Translations under genes and position numbers: made by a program
Notes under the pieces: model-generated
What the model was told of the DNA's origin: nothing
What the model saw: only the letters and a program-made list of their open reading frames with translations
Database searches by the model: none
Part shown: piece by piece, positions 17,140 through 25,510 of the stretch
How the letters are laid out: the number at the start of each line of letters is the position of its first letter
How positions within the stretch are numbered: position 1 is the first letter of the stretch
Source of the DNA: Virgibacillus_F flavescens
Lineage (GTDB): Bacteria > Bacillota > Bacilli > Bacillales > Amphibacillaceae
Assembly (NCBI RefSeq): GCF_050574275.1
Contig: NZ_CP192260.1
Span: 2,604,001 to 2,668,000 of the forward strand
Direction: 5' to 3'
DNA: 64,000 bases

Positions 17140-17897
17140 GTAGGTTCACCTTCTTTCTTATGTAATTCATGTTGAACAATCACTAGTGATATATTATCTT
17201 CCCCACCACGTTCGTTTGCGAGTGTTATTAACCCATTTGCTGCATTATCTATTGAATCTTCGTTCTCCATAAAAGTCTGTAGTTCATTATCTGAAACTTT
17301 ATTAGATAATCCATCAGAACAAAGTAATAACTTATCGCCTGAATCCCAGGAGATGGTACGTATATCCGGATAAATAGCTTCTTCCGTCCCCACCGCTTTT
17401 AATAAAACATTTTTTCGCGGATGATTCTCGGCGTCATTTATCGTGATTTGACCTGATCTGACAAGTTCATTTACCAGTGAATGATCTTCTGTTAGTAAAC
17501 TGAATCCTTTATCATTTTCCATGTAGCACCGACTGTCACCAATGTGAGCAACTGTAATAAATTCTTCTGTACATATTGTCATTACAATGGTAGTTCCCAT
17601 ACCTTTACATTCTTCCTGGCTAATAGACTTCTGATAAATTTCTTTATTCACTTCAAGTACTGTTGTTTTTAACCATGATTCTGCTTCTTCAGGATTTTTA
17701 ATTTCACTACTATTTAGCCATTCTTTTTCAAGTATGGACGTAGCCATTTGACTTGCTACATCTCCCGCCTGGTGACCGCCCATTCCATCAGCAATAACTG
17801 CCAGGTATTGATTACTTTTATTTAAAAATAGGCCCCCAGCATCCTCGTTATGATTTCTAACACGACCCTGATCGGTATTAAATTGCCCTCTCATCAT
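17133..17897 (-). CDS. prpC: PP2C-type protein phosphatase PrpC
   Basis: Mn-dependent PPM/PP2C phosphatase that reverses PrkC phosphorylation. 254 residues. TDQGRVRNHNEDAG, VIADGMGGHQAGDVAS, VAHIGDSRCYM, LCSDGLSNKV and ERGGEDNISLVIV provide the metal-binding aspartates. Two adjacent ATG codons are possible; the second is better spaced from GGGGTGA. It heads the prpC-prkC-rsgA-rpe-thiN unit. The usual upstream neighbour rlmN is missing; instead there is a repeat-rich 226-bp gap. Confidence 0.95.
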   Translation of the reverse strand: MMRGQFNTDQGRVRNHNEDAGGLFLNKSNQYLAVIADGMGGHQAGDVASQMATSILEKEWLNSSEIKNPEEAESWLKTTVLEVNKEIYQKSISQEECKGMGTTIVMTICTEEFITVAHIGDSRCYMENDKGFSLLTEDHSLVNELVRSGQITINDAENHPRKNVLLKAVGTEEAIYPDIRTISWDSGDKLLLCSDGLSNKVSDNELQTFMENEDSIDNAANGLITLANERGGEDNISLVIVQHELHKKEGEPTC

Positions 17898-17934
17898 TTC
17901 ACCCCTTTTTTAGAAAACTTGGCATTTCGCCATT

Positions 17935-17986
17935 AGTAAAACTCGGCATTCGCCTCGTCTTAAATAGCGAATGCCGAAGTTTTACT
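17935..17986. repeat. Long inverted repeat between rsmB and prpC
   Basis: AGTAAAACTCGGCATTCGC (17935-17953) pairs with GCGAATGCCGAAGTTTTACT (17967-17986), with one bulged base and a 13-base loop. Related motifs of the form ACTTGGCATTTCGC occur on both sides (17916 and 17990). There is no T-tract on the downstream side, so it does not look like a standard terminator. Confidence 0.8.
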
Positions 17987-18036
17987 CATTCTGGCATTTG
18001 CTCTAAACATGTATACCTTCCTTACGTGTAAAAAAA
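17978..18036 (-). repeat. Dispersed short repeat, copy A (upstream of prpC)
   Basis: On the minus strand it starts with seven T, then ACACGTAAGGAAGGTATA, a TTTAGAGCAAATGCC block, and a tail GAATGAGTAAAACT. It shares this order with copies at 43.6, 48.15 and 57.2 kb. Confidence 0.75.
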
Positions 18037-18123
18037 TTAGTCTCATTCTATTCCCATTATTACACGAAGCTTATAAATATTGAAGAACTATACCATTTTT
18101 CCTAACTATACTAATCATACTCA

Positions 18124-19470
18124 TTATGCCTTTCTGATTAAACGGGTGAGAAAAAAACCATCTGTTTGGTGTGTATGCGGAAACAATTGTAGTCCTTCTT
18201 TTGATAATCCTGCATATTCAGATAGAAAAACAGGAAGTTCTTCAAAGAAAGTGTGGTCAACTTCAAAATCCGGATTATCATCTAGGAAGCTAGCGATAAC
18301 CTGATTGTTTTCTTCCTTATCTACCGTACAAGTAGTGTACATCATGAGACCATTTACTTTAACTAATGATGCGACACCTGACAAGATATCATATTGAATT
18401 TTTGCCAAGTTATGAATATCGGATTCTTGTTTAGAATACTTAATTTCCGGTTTACCTCGGATTACCCCGAGACCTGAACAAGGAGCATCCACTAAGATGC
18501 GGTCAAATGTCTTCTCTTCATGGAATTCAGTCAATTTCCTGGCATCAGCATGTTTAGCTTCTACTATCGTTAAGTCTAATTTGCTTGTTTTATCATTAAT
18601 TTTCTTTGCTTTTTTGGCATGTAAATCATAGGCATGCACTTTTCCTTTGTTCCCCATTTTCTCGGCAATATGGGTTACTTTTCCACCAGGGGCACTGCAG
18701 GAATCTAAAACCATCATACCACTTTCTAATTTTAACATTTCAGCAACCAGCATAGAACTCTGATCCTGAATTGTGATGTACCCATTAGTAAATAGTTCTG
18801 TCCTTAAGATGTTACCTTTATTTACTACTATTCCCTGCTCCGAAAACAATGATTTATGTACGTCATAATCCAGTTCTTTCAACATCTTTATTGCTTCGTC
18901 TCTGCTCATTTTGAGCGGCTGAACCCGAATGGAAGTCCCTTTCCTCTCAAGATTCGATTGACACATCAGTTCAGTAATCTCAACTCCGTACATTTCTATC
19001 CATCGATCCACCAGCCACTCTGGATGGCTTGTCTCAATTGAAATTCTTTTCCCTGGTAATGAAATATCGGATGTATCTCGGTATCCATTACGTTGTATAT
19101 TACGCAGAACTCCATTTACTAATGAAGCTATTCCTTTATGACCGCGTTTCTTGGCAATTTCAACCGCTTCATTAATAATTGCATGATCCGGCACTTTGTC
19201 TAAAAACGCCATTTGATAAACCGACATACGCAATAAAGTTTTAATCCAAGGTTTTACACTTTTGTCAGGATTAATATAAGGTTCGAGATAATAGTCCAGC
19301 GTTATTTTTCGTTGTAAAGTCCCGTATACAATTTCAGTTAGAAAACCCGCATCGCGGTCCGAGAGTTGATTCGACTTAATTTCATGATCGATGACGAGAT
19401 GACTAAAGCCACTTTCATCTTCTATTCGCAGTAATAAATTTAAAATTGTTTCTCGTACTGTATTATTCAT
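18124..19470 (-). CDS. rsmB: 16S rRNA (cytosine(967)-C(5))-methyltransferase
   Basis: RsmB makes m5C967 in 16S rRNA using S-adenosylmethionine. About 448 residues. The N-terminal 140 residues form a NusB-like RNA-binding domain. The methyltransferase domain has the SAM-binding block VLDSCSAPGGKVTHIAEKM, the DAPCSGLGVIRGKPEIKY motif and the catalytic TTCTVDKEEN (second cysteine). I chose ATG 19470 after AGGTGAT; it overlaps the end of fmt by 8 bp. In B. subtilis rlmN follows; here rlmN is absent. Confidence 0.94.
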   Translation of the reverse strand: MNNTVRETILNLLLRIEDESGFSHLVIDHEIKSNQLSDRDAGFLTEIVYGTLQRKITLDYYLEPYINPDKSVKPWIKTLLRMSVYQMAFLDKVPDHAIINEAVEIAKKRGHKGIASLVNGVLRNIQRNGYRDTSDISLPGKRISIETSHPEWLVDRWIEMYGVEITELMCQSNLERKGTSIRVQPLKMSRDEAIKMLKELDYDVHKSLFSEQGIVVNKGNILRTELFTNGYITIQDQSSMLVAEMLKLESGMMVLDSCSAPGGKVTHIAEKMGNKGKVHAYDLHAKKAKKINDKTSKLDLTIVEAKHADARKLTEFHEEKTFDRILVDAPCSGLGVIRGKPEIKYSKQESDIHNLAKIQYDILSGVASLVKVNGLMMYTTCTVDKEENNQVIASFLDDNPDFEVDHTFFEELPVFLSEYAGLSKEGLQLFPHTHQTDGFFLTRLIRKA

Positions 19471-20413
19471 TCGTATCACCTAAAACTGTTCCAATTTTTA
19501 TTCGATCTTGTGAACCCATCAGGTAGTCTTTAACCGACATCCGTTTTTTACCTGCAGGCTGTATTTCTGTAATCATTATTCCTTTATTATTACCACATAA
19601 TACCAAAAATCTATCGTTGTTTATAATATCTACTATTTCACCAGGTGAACCGTTGTATTCATTATCGACCAATTCAGACTCCCAAATTTTCATCGTTTTA
19701 CCCAGATACTTAGTAAAAGCTACTGGCCAAGGGTTTAGCCCACGGATTTGATTATGAATCATATCATTATTCTTAGTCCAGTCAATTTTTTCTTGATCTC
19801 GTTTAATATTGCTGGCAAACGTAGACTTTGCGTGGTCTTGTTCTAAAGGCGTTAGTTCACTGTTAAATAATTTAGGTAACGTATCGATCAGCAAATCTGC
19901 ACCAATTACCGACAGTTTGTCATGCATGGTTCCCACGTTGTCATTGTTTAGAATATCGACTGCTTCCTGTGTTAAAATATCTCCAGCATCAAGCTTATCC
20001 ACCATGTACATGATGGTGATTCCTGTTTGTTTCTTACCTTGAAGAATAGCATGGTGTATAGGTGCTCCCCCTCTAAGTTCAGGTAATAAAGATGCATGAA
20101 CGTTAATGCATCCAAATGGTGGTGCTGCTAATAATGAAGAAGGTAATATTTGACCGTAGGCAGCAGTGACAATTAAATCAGGCTTTAAATCGATTATTTG
20201 CTGATACTCATTTGCCAGCTTTTCAGGCTGAAAGACAGGAATGTTTTGTTCGATTGCTTCTGATTTTACTGGTGGAGGAGTCAAAACTTTTTTTCTGCCA
20301 ACAGGGCGGTCTGGTTGCGTAACAACAAGGGGAATATCATATCCCTCTTTTACAAGTTGACGTAAAATTGGTACCGAGAAATCTGGAGTCCCCATAAATA
20401 CTATTTTCTTCAT
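19463..20413 (-). CDS. fmt: Methionyl-tRNA formyltransferase
   Basis: Fmt formylates initiator Met-tRNA using 10-formyl-tetrahydrofolate. 316 residues, typical. MKKIVFMGTPDFSVPIL opens the protein. HASLLPELRGGAPIHHAILQ holds the catalytic Asn/His region together with VDKLDAGDIL; the C-terminal OB-like domain follows from about 205. ATG 20413 gives the family start, so the 16-codon extension upstream is rejected. The peptide deformylase gene def, usual between priA and fmt, is not here; only 50 bp separate priA and fmt. Confidence 0.96.
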   Translation of the reverse strand: MKKIVFMGTPDFSVPILRQLVKEGYDIPLVVTQPDRPVGRKKVLTPPPVKSEAIEQNIPVFQPEKLANEYQQIIDLKPDLIVTAAYGQILPSSLLAAPPFGCINVHASLLPELRGGAPIHHAILQGKKQTGITIMYMVDKLDAGDILTQEAVDILNNDNVGTMHDKLSVIGADLLIDTLPKLFNSELTPLEQDHAKSTFASNIKRDQEKIDWTKNNDMIHNQIRGLNPWPVAFTKYLGKTMKIWESELVDNEYNGSPGEIVDIINNDRFLVLCGNNKGIMITEIQPAGKKRMSVKDYLMGSQDRIKIGTVLGDTNE

Positions 20414-20463
20414 AATAAAACCTACTTTCCAATTCTGTATCTCTTTACTAATTATCATCATTT

Positions 20464-22869
20464 CTACATCATTTGATAAGGTTGCATGTCAACAGATATT
20501 AATAAATTGTCTTTCCGAACATCTGCTTCAAACTGATTTATAATATTTCGGATTATTTCACGTAAATTAGGTTCGTTTTTATATTTTACCATACACTGGT
20601 AACGATACCTGTCTTTAATTCGAGCCATTGGTGATGGTGTAGGTCCAAGGATTACTGTTTCTTCTTTCACAGAGTGTATTAATGACTGCACAATTTTTTG
20701 TGTGGTCTGAATAACTTTGATTTGATTGGTATGTGAAACAGTGATTAGCACTAGAAAAACAAATGGAGGATAGTGAAATGTTTTTCTCATTGCCATTTCC
20801 TTCATATAGAACTCAGTGAATTTATACTGACTTGCTAGCTCGATACTATAATGATCCGGTGTATACGTTTGAACAATAACCTTACCTGGTAATTCATGCC
20901 GTCCAGCACGTCCACTTACCTGTGTTAAAAGTTGAAACGTCTTTTCGGATGAACGAAAATCTGGTAAATGCAGCATAGAGTCTGCGGTCAGTACCCCTAC
21001 CAGGGTGACGTTTTCAAAATCCAAACCTTTTGCAATCATCTGAGTCCCCAGTAATATATCTGCCTGACCATCACCAAACTGACCTAACAGTTTTTCGTGT
21101 GCCCCTTTTCTTCTTGTAGTATCAACATCCATCCGGATAATTCTCGCTTCAGGAATAAGCTGTGTTAAAGCTTCTTCTACACGTTGGGTTCCTGTACCAA
21201 AATAGCGGATTAAATCGCTGGTACATTCCGGGCAGGTGACAGGCATTGGCTCTTCGTAGGAACAGTAATGACACTTTAACCGGTTTGAATTTTTATGAAA
21301 GGTAAGTGCAATGTCACAATGAGGACATTCTTTAACATGTCCGCAATCGCGACACATCACAAAGGTTGAATAACCACGTCTATTTAGTAAAAGAACAATC
21401 TGTTCTTTCTTATCTAAACAACTCTCAATTTTTTCTTTTAACGTTCGGGAAAACATCGTTCGGTTTCCTGCGTGGAGCTCATTGCGCATATCCACAATTT
21501 CTACTTCAGGCATATCTTTTTCATTTGTACGTTTGCTCAATGTAGCTAATTGGTAGACACCCTTTTTTGCCCGGGCATATGTTTCAAGGGTCGGTGTTGC
21601 ACTACCCAGGATTACGGGGCAGCTATGATTTTTCCCTCGTTCAATCGCAACATCCCGTGCATGATATCTTGGCTGGTCTTCCTGTTTATAGCTTGTTTCG
21701 TGCTCTTCATCAATAATTATTATTCCGATATTTTCAAAAGGGGCAAAGATAGCTGATCTTGCGCCAACCACAACTTTCACTTCTTTTCGATAAATTTTAC
21801 GCCACTCATCATACTTTTCCCCACTTGATAAAGCACTGTGCATCACGGCTACATCTGAACCAAATCTACCTTTGAATCGGTGAACCATTTGAGGTGTTAA
21901 CGAAATTTCCGGAACTAACACAATCGCTTCCATTCCTTTTCGAATTACATCCTCTATAGCTTGAAGATAGATTTCAGTTTTGCCACTCCCTGTCACACCA
22001 TGAAGCAGATAGACTTCATGTGAGTCATCAGCTATCGTTTCTTTAATTGGTTTTATTGCCTGCGCTTGTTCATCCGTTAAGGTGAGTCGGCTGGTACGGA
22101 TAATCGATTCATCATCATATGGATTTCGATATACTTCTTTTTGGCTAGAAACCAGCAATTTTTTATCCAGCAATGACTTAATCGTTGAGGCACTCGTATT
22201 TACTAGCGACATTAGCTGTTTTTTATGAATTGGATCAGGGTTTTGTATGAAATATCCTAATAATTGTTTCTGTTTTTTGGCATTTGGTGATAAATCCTCG
22301 TATGCTTCTTCCAAGTTTTGATCCTCGACTGGTTTAATAATTGTTTCCGTCTTTTTCGTTATTCGTGACTTCACCAAATACTCTACTGAAATTTCTCCAT
22401 TATTAATAACCTTTAATAATTCATTATAGCTGATATTCGAGTTAGTAAATTCTTCATATGTAATCGTATCTCGACCAGCAAATAGATTCTCCAGTGCAGG
22501 CTCAAGTTCATCTTCTGTCATGCGTTGCAGTTCTTTCTTGTACTGCGACTTTAGTACTTGAGGCAGCATAACCTGATAAGCCATAATAAATAGACTAATA
22601 GTTTCTTCGGCGAGCCATTGACCAAGCTCCAATAACTCCCGTGTTAAAACTGGTGTTAAGTCAAGTACGTCTATAATTTCTTTCAATTTACCGTAATTTG
22701 AAGTTGTCGTTAACTCCATTACATATCCCATTATCTTCCTTGGTCCAAATGGCACAATCACACGCATACCTGGCATAATAACCTTTTCTAGTTGCTCAGG
22801 TACTTTATAATCAAAAGTCTGATTAATCTGTTTTGCAGGAACATCTACGATAACTTTTGCTACGCTCAC
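20464..22869 (-). CDS. priA: Primosomal protein N' (replication restart helicase PriA)
   Basis: PriA binds abandoned replication forks and reloads the replicative helicase. 801 residues, normal for bacilli. N-terminal DNA-binding domain (about 1-105), winged helix, then the helicase core: Walker A LHGVTGSGKTEIYLQ, DEEHETSYKQ, GSATPTLE. Inserted zinc-binding cysteines follow in CRDCGHVKECPHC and KCHYCSYEE...CPEC, then the second RecA domain and the C-terminal 3'-BD. It overlaps coaBC by 4 bp, forming the coaBC-priA-fmt-rsmB unit. Confidence 0.96.
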   Translation of the reverse strand: MSVAKVIVDVPAKQINQTFDYKVPEQLEKVIMPGMRVIVPFGPRKIMGYVMELTTTSNYGKLKEIIDVLDLTPVLTRELLELGQWLAEETISLFIMAYQVMLPQVLKSQYKKELQRMTEDELEPALENLFAGRDTITYEEFTNSNISYNELLKVINNGEISVEYLVKSRITKKTETIIKPVEDQNLEEAYEDLSPNAKKQKQLLGYFIQNPDPIHKKQLMSLVNTSASTIKSLLDKKLLVSSQKEVYRNPYDDESIIRTSRLTLTDEQAQAIKPIKETIADDSHEVYLLHGVTGSGKTEIYLQAIEDVIRKGMEAIVLVPEISLTPQMVHRFKGRFGSDVAVMHSALSSGEKYDEWRKIYRKEVKVVVGARSAIFAPFENIGIIIIDEEHETSYKQEDQPRYHARDVAIERGKNHSCPVILGSATPTLETYARAKKGVYQLATLSKRTNEKDMPEVEIVDMRNELHAGNRTMFSRTLKEKIESCLDKKEQIVLLLNRRGYSTFVMCRDCGHVKECPHCDIALTFHKNSNRLKCHYCSYEEPMPVTCPECTSDLIRYFGTGTQRVEEALTQLIPEARIIRMDVDTTRRKGAHEKLLGQFGDGQADILLGTQMIAKGLDFENVTLVGVLTADSMLHLPDFRSSEKTFQLLTQVSGRAGRHELPGKVIVQTYTPDHYSIELASQYKFTEFYMKEMAMRKTFHYPPFVFLVLITVSHTNQIKVIQTTQKIVQSLIHSVKEETVILGPTPSPMARIKDRYRYQCMVKYKNEPNLREIIRNIINQFEADVRKDNLLISVDMQPYQMM

Positions 22870-24083
22870 AACGTATCATCCTTCATGTCACGATCAATCT
22901 TTTTTAGGAGTGTTAATGCTAATTCCTTTTTTGAGGTCAATGGGATCTCTTCAGCCTTAAATGATTTATTAACATACGTGCCAACGTTCGTATCACTTTC
23001 GAATCCTGCCCCTCGAACGGAAACATTATTGATTAAAATAGCATCTAAGTTTTTCTTTCTCAGTTTTTCAATCCCATATTCTAGCGGATTTGTAGTCTCA
23101 GCAGCAAAACCGACTAAAAACTGATGCTTCTTTTGCTCGCCTAATCGTTGCAATATATCTTGTGTACGCTCCATTTCCACGTGCCACTCACCAGGCTGTT
23201 TTTTCATCTTTTCTTCAAACGTATACGTTGGACGATAATCTGCTACTGCAGCAGATTTTATTACGATATCACTATTAGGAAAGTGTTCAACCATCGAATT
23301 GTACATTTCCTCAGCTGTGACGACATCTATTCTTTTTACCATGGGGTGCGTTATTTCTAAACTGACTGGACCAGTAATCAGAGTGACTTCTGCCCCTTGT
23401 TCAGCAGCGGCTTCAGCCAAGGCAAAACCCATTTTACCGCTGGATCGATTTGTAAAATATCGTACGGGATCTATTTTTTCACGTGTTGGACCAGCCGAAA
23501 TTAATACGTTTTTACCTTTTAAATGGCCATCCATCCCTTTTGCTTGCTGATGCTGATCAACTGTTTTTACAATACTCTCAGGCTCTTCCAGACGTCCTTT
23601 GCCTACATATCCACATGCTAAATATCCTGCACCCGGTTCAATGAAATAGTAATTCCATTCCTCAAGCTTTTTCATATTCTGAATAACTGCTGGATGGGCA
23701 TACATATGCACATTCATAGCAGGAGCAATATACACGTCTGCTTGTGTTGCTAGAAGTGTTGTCGAAAGCATATCATCAGCTATACCATTTGCTAGTTTGC
23801 CGATAATGTTAGCTGTAGCTGGAGCAATTATTACAAGATCCGCCCAATCTGCTACATCAATATGCGCTATTTTTTGTGGGTTCTTTTCATCGAAGGTATC
23901 TATATAAACGGGATTTCTTGATAGTGCTTGAAATGTAAGTGGAGATACAAATTCGGAGGCATTTCGAGTCATTATTACTCGAACATTCGCACCAGCTTGT
24001 GTTAATTTACTCGTCAATGCGCAAGCTTTATAAGCGGCTATTCCTCCAGATACACCTAAAAGAATATTTTTATTCTTAATCAT
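22866..24083 (-). CDS. coaBC: Bifunctional phosphopantothenoylcysteine decarboxylase/synthase CoaBC
   Basis: CoaBC joins cysteine to 4'-phosphopantothenate (CTP-dependent CoaB half) and decarboxylates the product (FMN-dependent CoaC half), two steps of coenzyme A synthesis. 405 residues. The N-terminal flavoprotein part carries GVSGGIAAYKA, the APAMNVHMY motif and the substrate-loop cysteine in LACGYVGKGRL. The CoaB part starts near 185 with GPTREKIDPVRYFTNRSSGK. It is the first gene of the coaBC-priA-fmt-rsmB group, separated from rpoZ by a terminator. Confidence 0.96.
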   Translation of the reverse strand: MIKNKNILLGVSGGIAAYKACALTSKLTQAGANVRVIMTRNASEFVSPLTFQALSRNPVYIDTFDEKNPQKIAHIDVADWADLVIIAPATANIIGKLANGIADDMLSTTLLATQADVYIAPAMNVHMYAHPAVIQNMKKLEEWNYYFIEPGAGYLACGYVGKGRLEEPESIVKTVDQHQQAKGMDGHLKGKNVLISAGPTREKIDPVRYFTNRSSGKMGFALAEAAAEQGAEVTLITGPVSLEITHPMVKRIDVVTAEEMYNSMVEHFPNSDIVIKSAAVADYRPTYTFEEKMKKQPGEWHVEMERTQDILQRLGEQKKHQFLVGFAAETTNPLEYGIEKLRKKNLDAILINNVSVRGAGFESDTNVGTYVNKSFKAEEIPLTSKKELALTLLKKIDRDMKDDTL

Positions 24084-24169
24084 TTTTTCGAGCCCCTTTT
24101 ATTCCAATTTCTTCTCTCAGTTATACCATAAAACAGATACAAATCTAAATATTTTACAATGAAATAATC

Positions 24170-24198
24170 AAAACCCCTCGCGATTAGTAAGCGAGGGG
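24170..24198 (-). terminator. Terminator of the remA-gmk-rpoZ operon
   Basis: CCCCTCGC (24174-24181) pairs with GCGAGGGG (24191-24198). On the minus strand a TTTTGATTATT tract follows. Confidence 0.85.
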
Positions 24199-24211
24199 CA
24201 ACAATTATTTA

Positions 24212-24409
24212 TTACTTATCTGTAACATACAATTTATCTTCTAGTATTTCTTCTAACGCTATACCTACATATTTAAATGATTTAGGATTTTCAATTAGCG
24301 TTGAATTCGTATCCAGCATTTGTCTGGCACGACGTGATGATAATGTCACCAAGGTGTACTTTGAATTAATTTTTTCCTGTAGTTTATCAATTGACGGTTC
24401 TAACATCAT
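24212..24409 (-). CDS. rpoZ: RNA polymerase omega subunit
   Basis: Omega stabilises the beta' subunit of RNA polymerase. 65 residues, close to the B. subtilis 67. MLEPSIDKLQEKINSKYTLV and SSRRARQM are the recognised helices. Two ATG codons in tandem overlap the gmk stop (ATGATGA arrangement at 24406-24409), so translation is coupled to gmk. Confidence 0.94.
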   Translation of the reverse strand: MMLEPSIDKLQEKINSKYTLVTLSSRRARQMLDTNSTLIENPKSFKYVGIALEEILEDKLYVTDK

Positions 24410-25026
24410 GAGATTTCGTCCTCCAGTAATTGTTTGTATTGTTTTTCTATTCTTTCTCGCTTACAGTGTTCACTTTGAATAATAGATTGTACTTTCCGAA
24501 CTGCCAGCTGAACTTGATCATTCACGACTACATAGTCATAAGCATCCATCATTTCTATTTCTTTTCTGGCTTCGCGCAACCGGTTTAAAACAAGTTCCTG
24601 TGATTCGGTTCCTCGATTTACAATTCTATTCTTCAATTCATCTAAACTAGGTGGAAAAAGGAAGATAAATACACCTTCCGGAAAATTTTCTCGTACTTGC
24701 AAAGCTCCTTGAACCTCAATTTCCAGAAAGACATCGTGACCTTCTTCCAATGTCTTCTCCACATATTCACGAGGAGTTCCATAATAGTTATTGACATATT
24801 TCGCATATTCTAACAGCTGATTATTTTCAATCAACGATTCAAATTCTTCTTTTGATTTATAAAAATAGTCTATCCCATCTCTTTCACCTGGACGCATATC
24901 TCTCGTTGTCATCGATATGGAGTATTTCAATTCCGTATCCTGGTCAAAAAGTTCTTTTCGAACCGTTCCTTTGCCAACGCCGGACGGGCCTGAAAGAATA
25001 AACAATATCCCTTTTTGATCAATCAA
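24406..25026 (-). CDS. gmk: Guanylate kinase
   Basis: Gmk phosphorylates GMP to GDP with ATP and recycles cGMP-derived and (p)ppGpp-linked pools. 206 residues. P-loop FILSGPSGVGKGTV at the N-terminus; SMTTRDMRPGERDGIDYFYK binds GMP; FLEIEVQGALQVRENFP is the NMP-binding strand. It begins 14 bp after remA. The order remA-gmk-rpoZ-coaBC-priA is that of B. subtilis. Confidence 0.97.
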   Translation of the reverse strand: MIDQKGILFILSGPSGVGKGTVRKELFDQDTELKYSISMTTRDMRPGERDGIDYFYKSKEEFESLIENNQLLEYAKYVNNYYGTPREYVEKTLEEGHDVFLEIEVQGALQVRENFPEGVFIFLFPPSLDELKNRIVNRGTESQELVLNRLREARKEIEMMDAYDYVVVNDQVQLAVRKVQSIIQSEHCKRERIEKQYKQLLEDEIS

Positions 25027-25040
25027 AGCAGTACCTCCTA

Positions 25041-25301
25041 TTATTCATCTGAAACTTCTTCATGGCTTAACACACGCTGACCTACTGTTTCTGGCTGAAC
25101 AGCTGACAGTACAACATGATCACTGTCTGTAATAATTACAGCTCTTGTGCGTCTGCCATAAGTAGCATCGACTAGTTTATTCGTTTCTCTTGCTACGGTA
25201 ATAATTCGCTTGATTGGTGCTGATTCTGGTGAAACAATAGAAATAATACGGTTGGCAGACACTACATTACCAAAACCTATATTAATTAGTCTTAAACTCA
25301 A
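25041..25301 (-). CDS. remA: Extracellular matrix regulator RemA (DUF370)
   Basis: RemA is a small DNA-binding protein that activates biofilm-matrix and osmoprotectant genes in B. subtilis. 86 residues. INIGFGNVVSANRIISIVSP and TYGRRTRAVIITDSDHV are the conserved halves of the family. The start is TTG at 25301, preceded by AAGGGGG. yloC, the usual gene directly upstream in B. subtilis, is absent; the next gene upstream is the P-type ATPase. Confidence 0.94.
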   Translation of the reverse strand: MSLRLINIGFGNVVSANRIISIVSPESAPIKRIITVARETNKLVDATYGRRTRAVIITDSDHVVLSAVQPETVGQRVLSHEEVSDE

Positions 25302-25444
25302 ACTTAGCTCCCCCTTAGAAGTACCTCTGTTCGTGCTTCTGTAATCTTTAGTATGTATATTATAATAAATATTTCATGCAAAACTCAACCATTTCGGAAG
25401 CTCGTTTTTGCTCACTCTTTCTATTATACCTTTTTTAGACGAAA

Positions 25445-25484
25445 AAGAAAAACTCCTTCCTTCGTAAATAAAAGGAAGAAGTAT
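25445..25484 (-). terminator. Terminator after the calcium ATPase gene
   Basis: CTTCCTT pairs with AAGGAAG, extended by ACT/AGT beyond one mismatch. A T-rich tract (GTTTTTCTTTTTCG) follows on the minus strand. Confidence 0.75.
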
Positions 25485-25510
25485 TGGTATTAGTCATTCG
25501 ACTACGTTTT

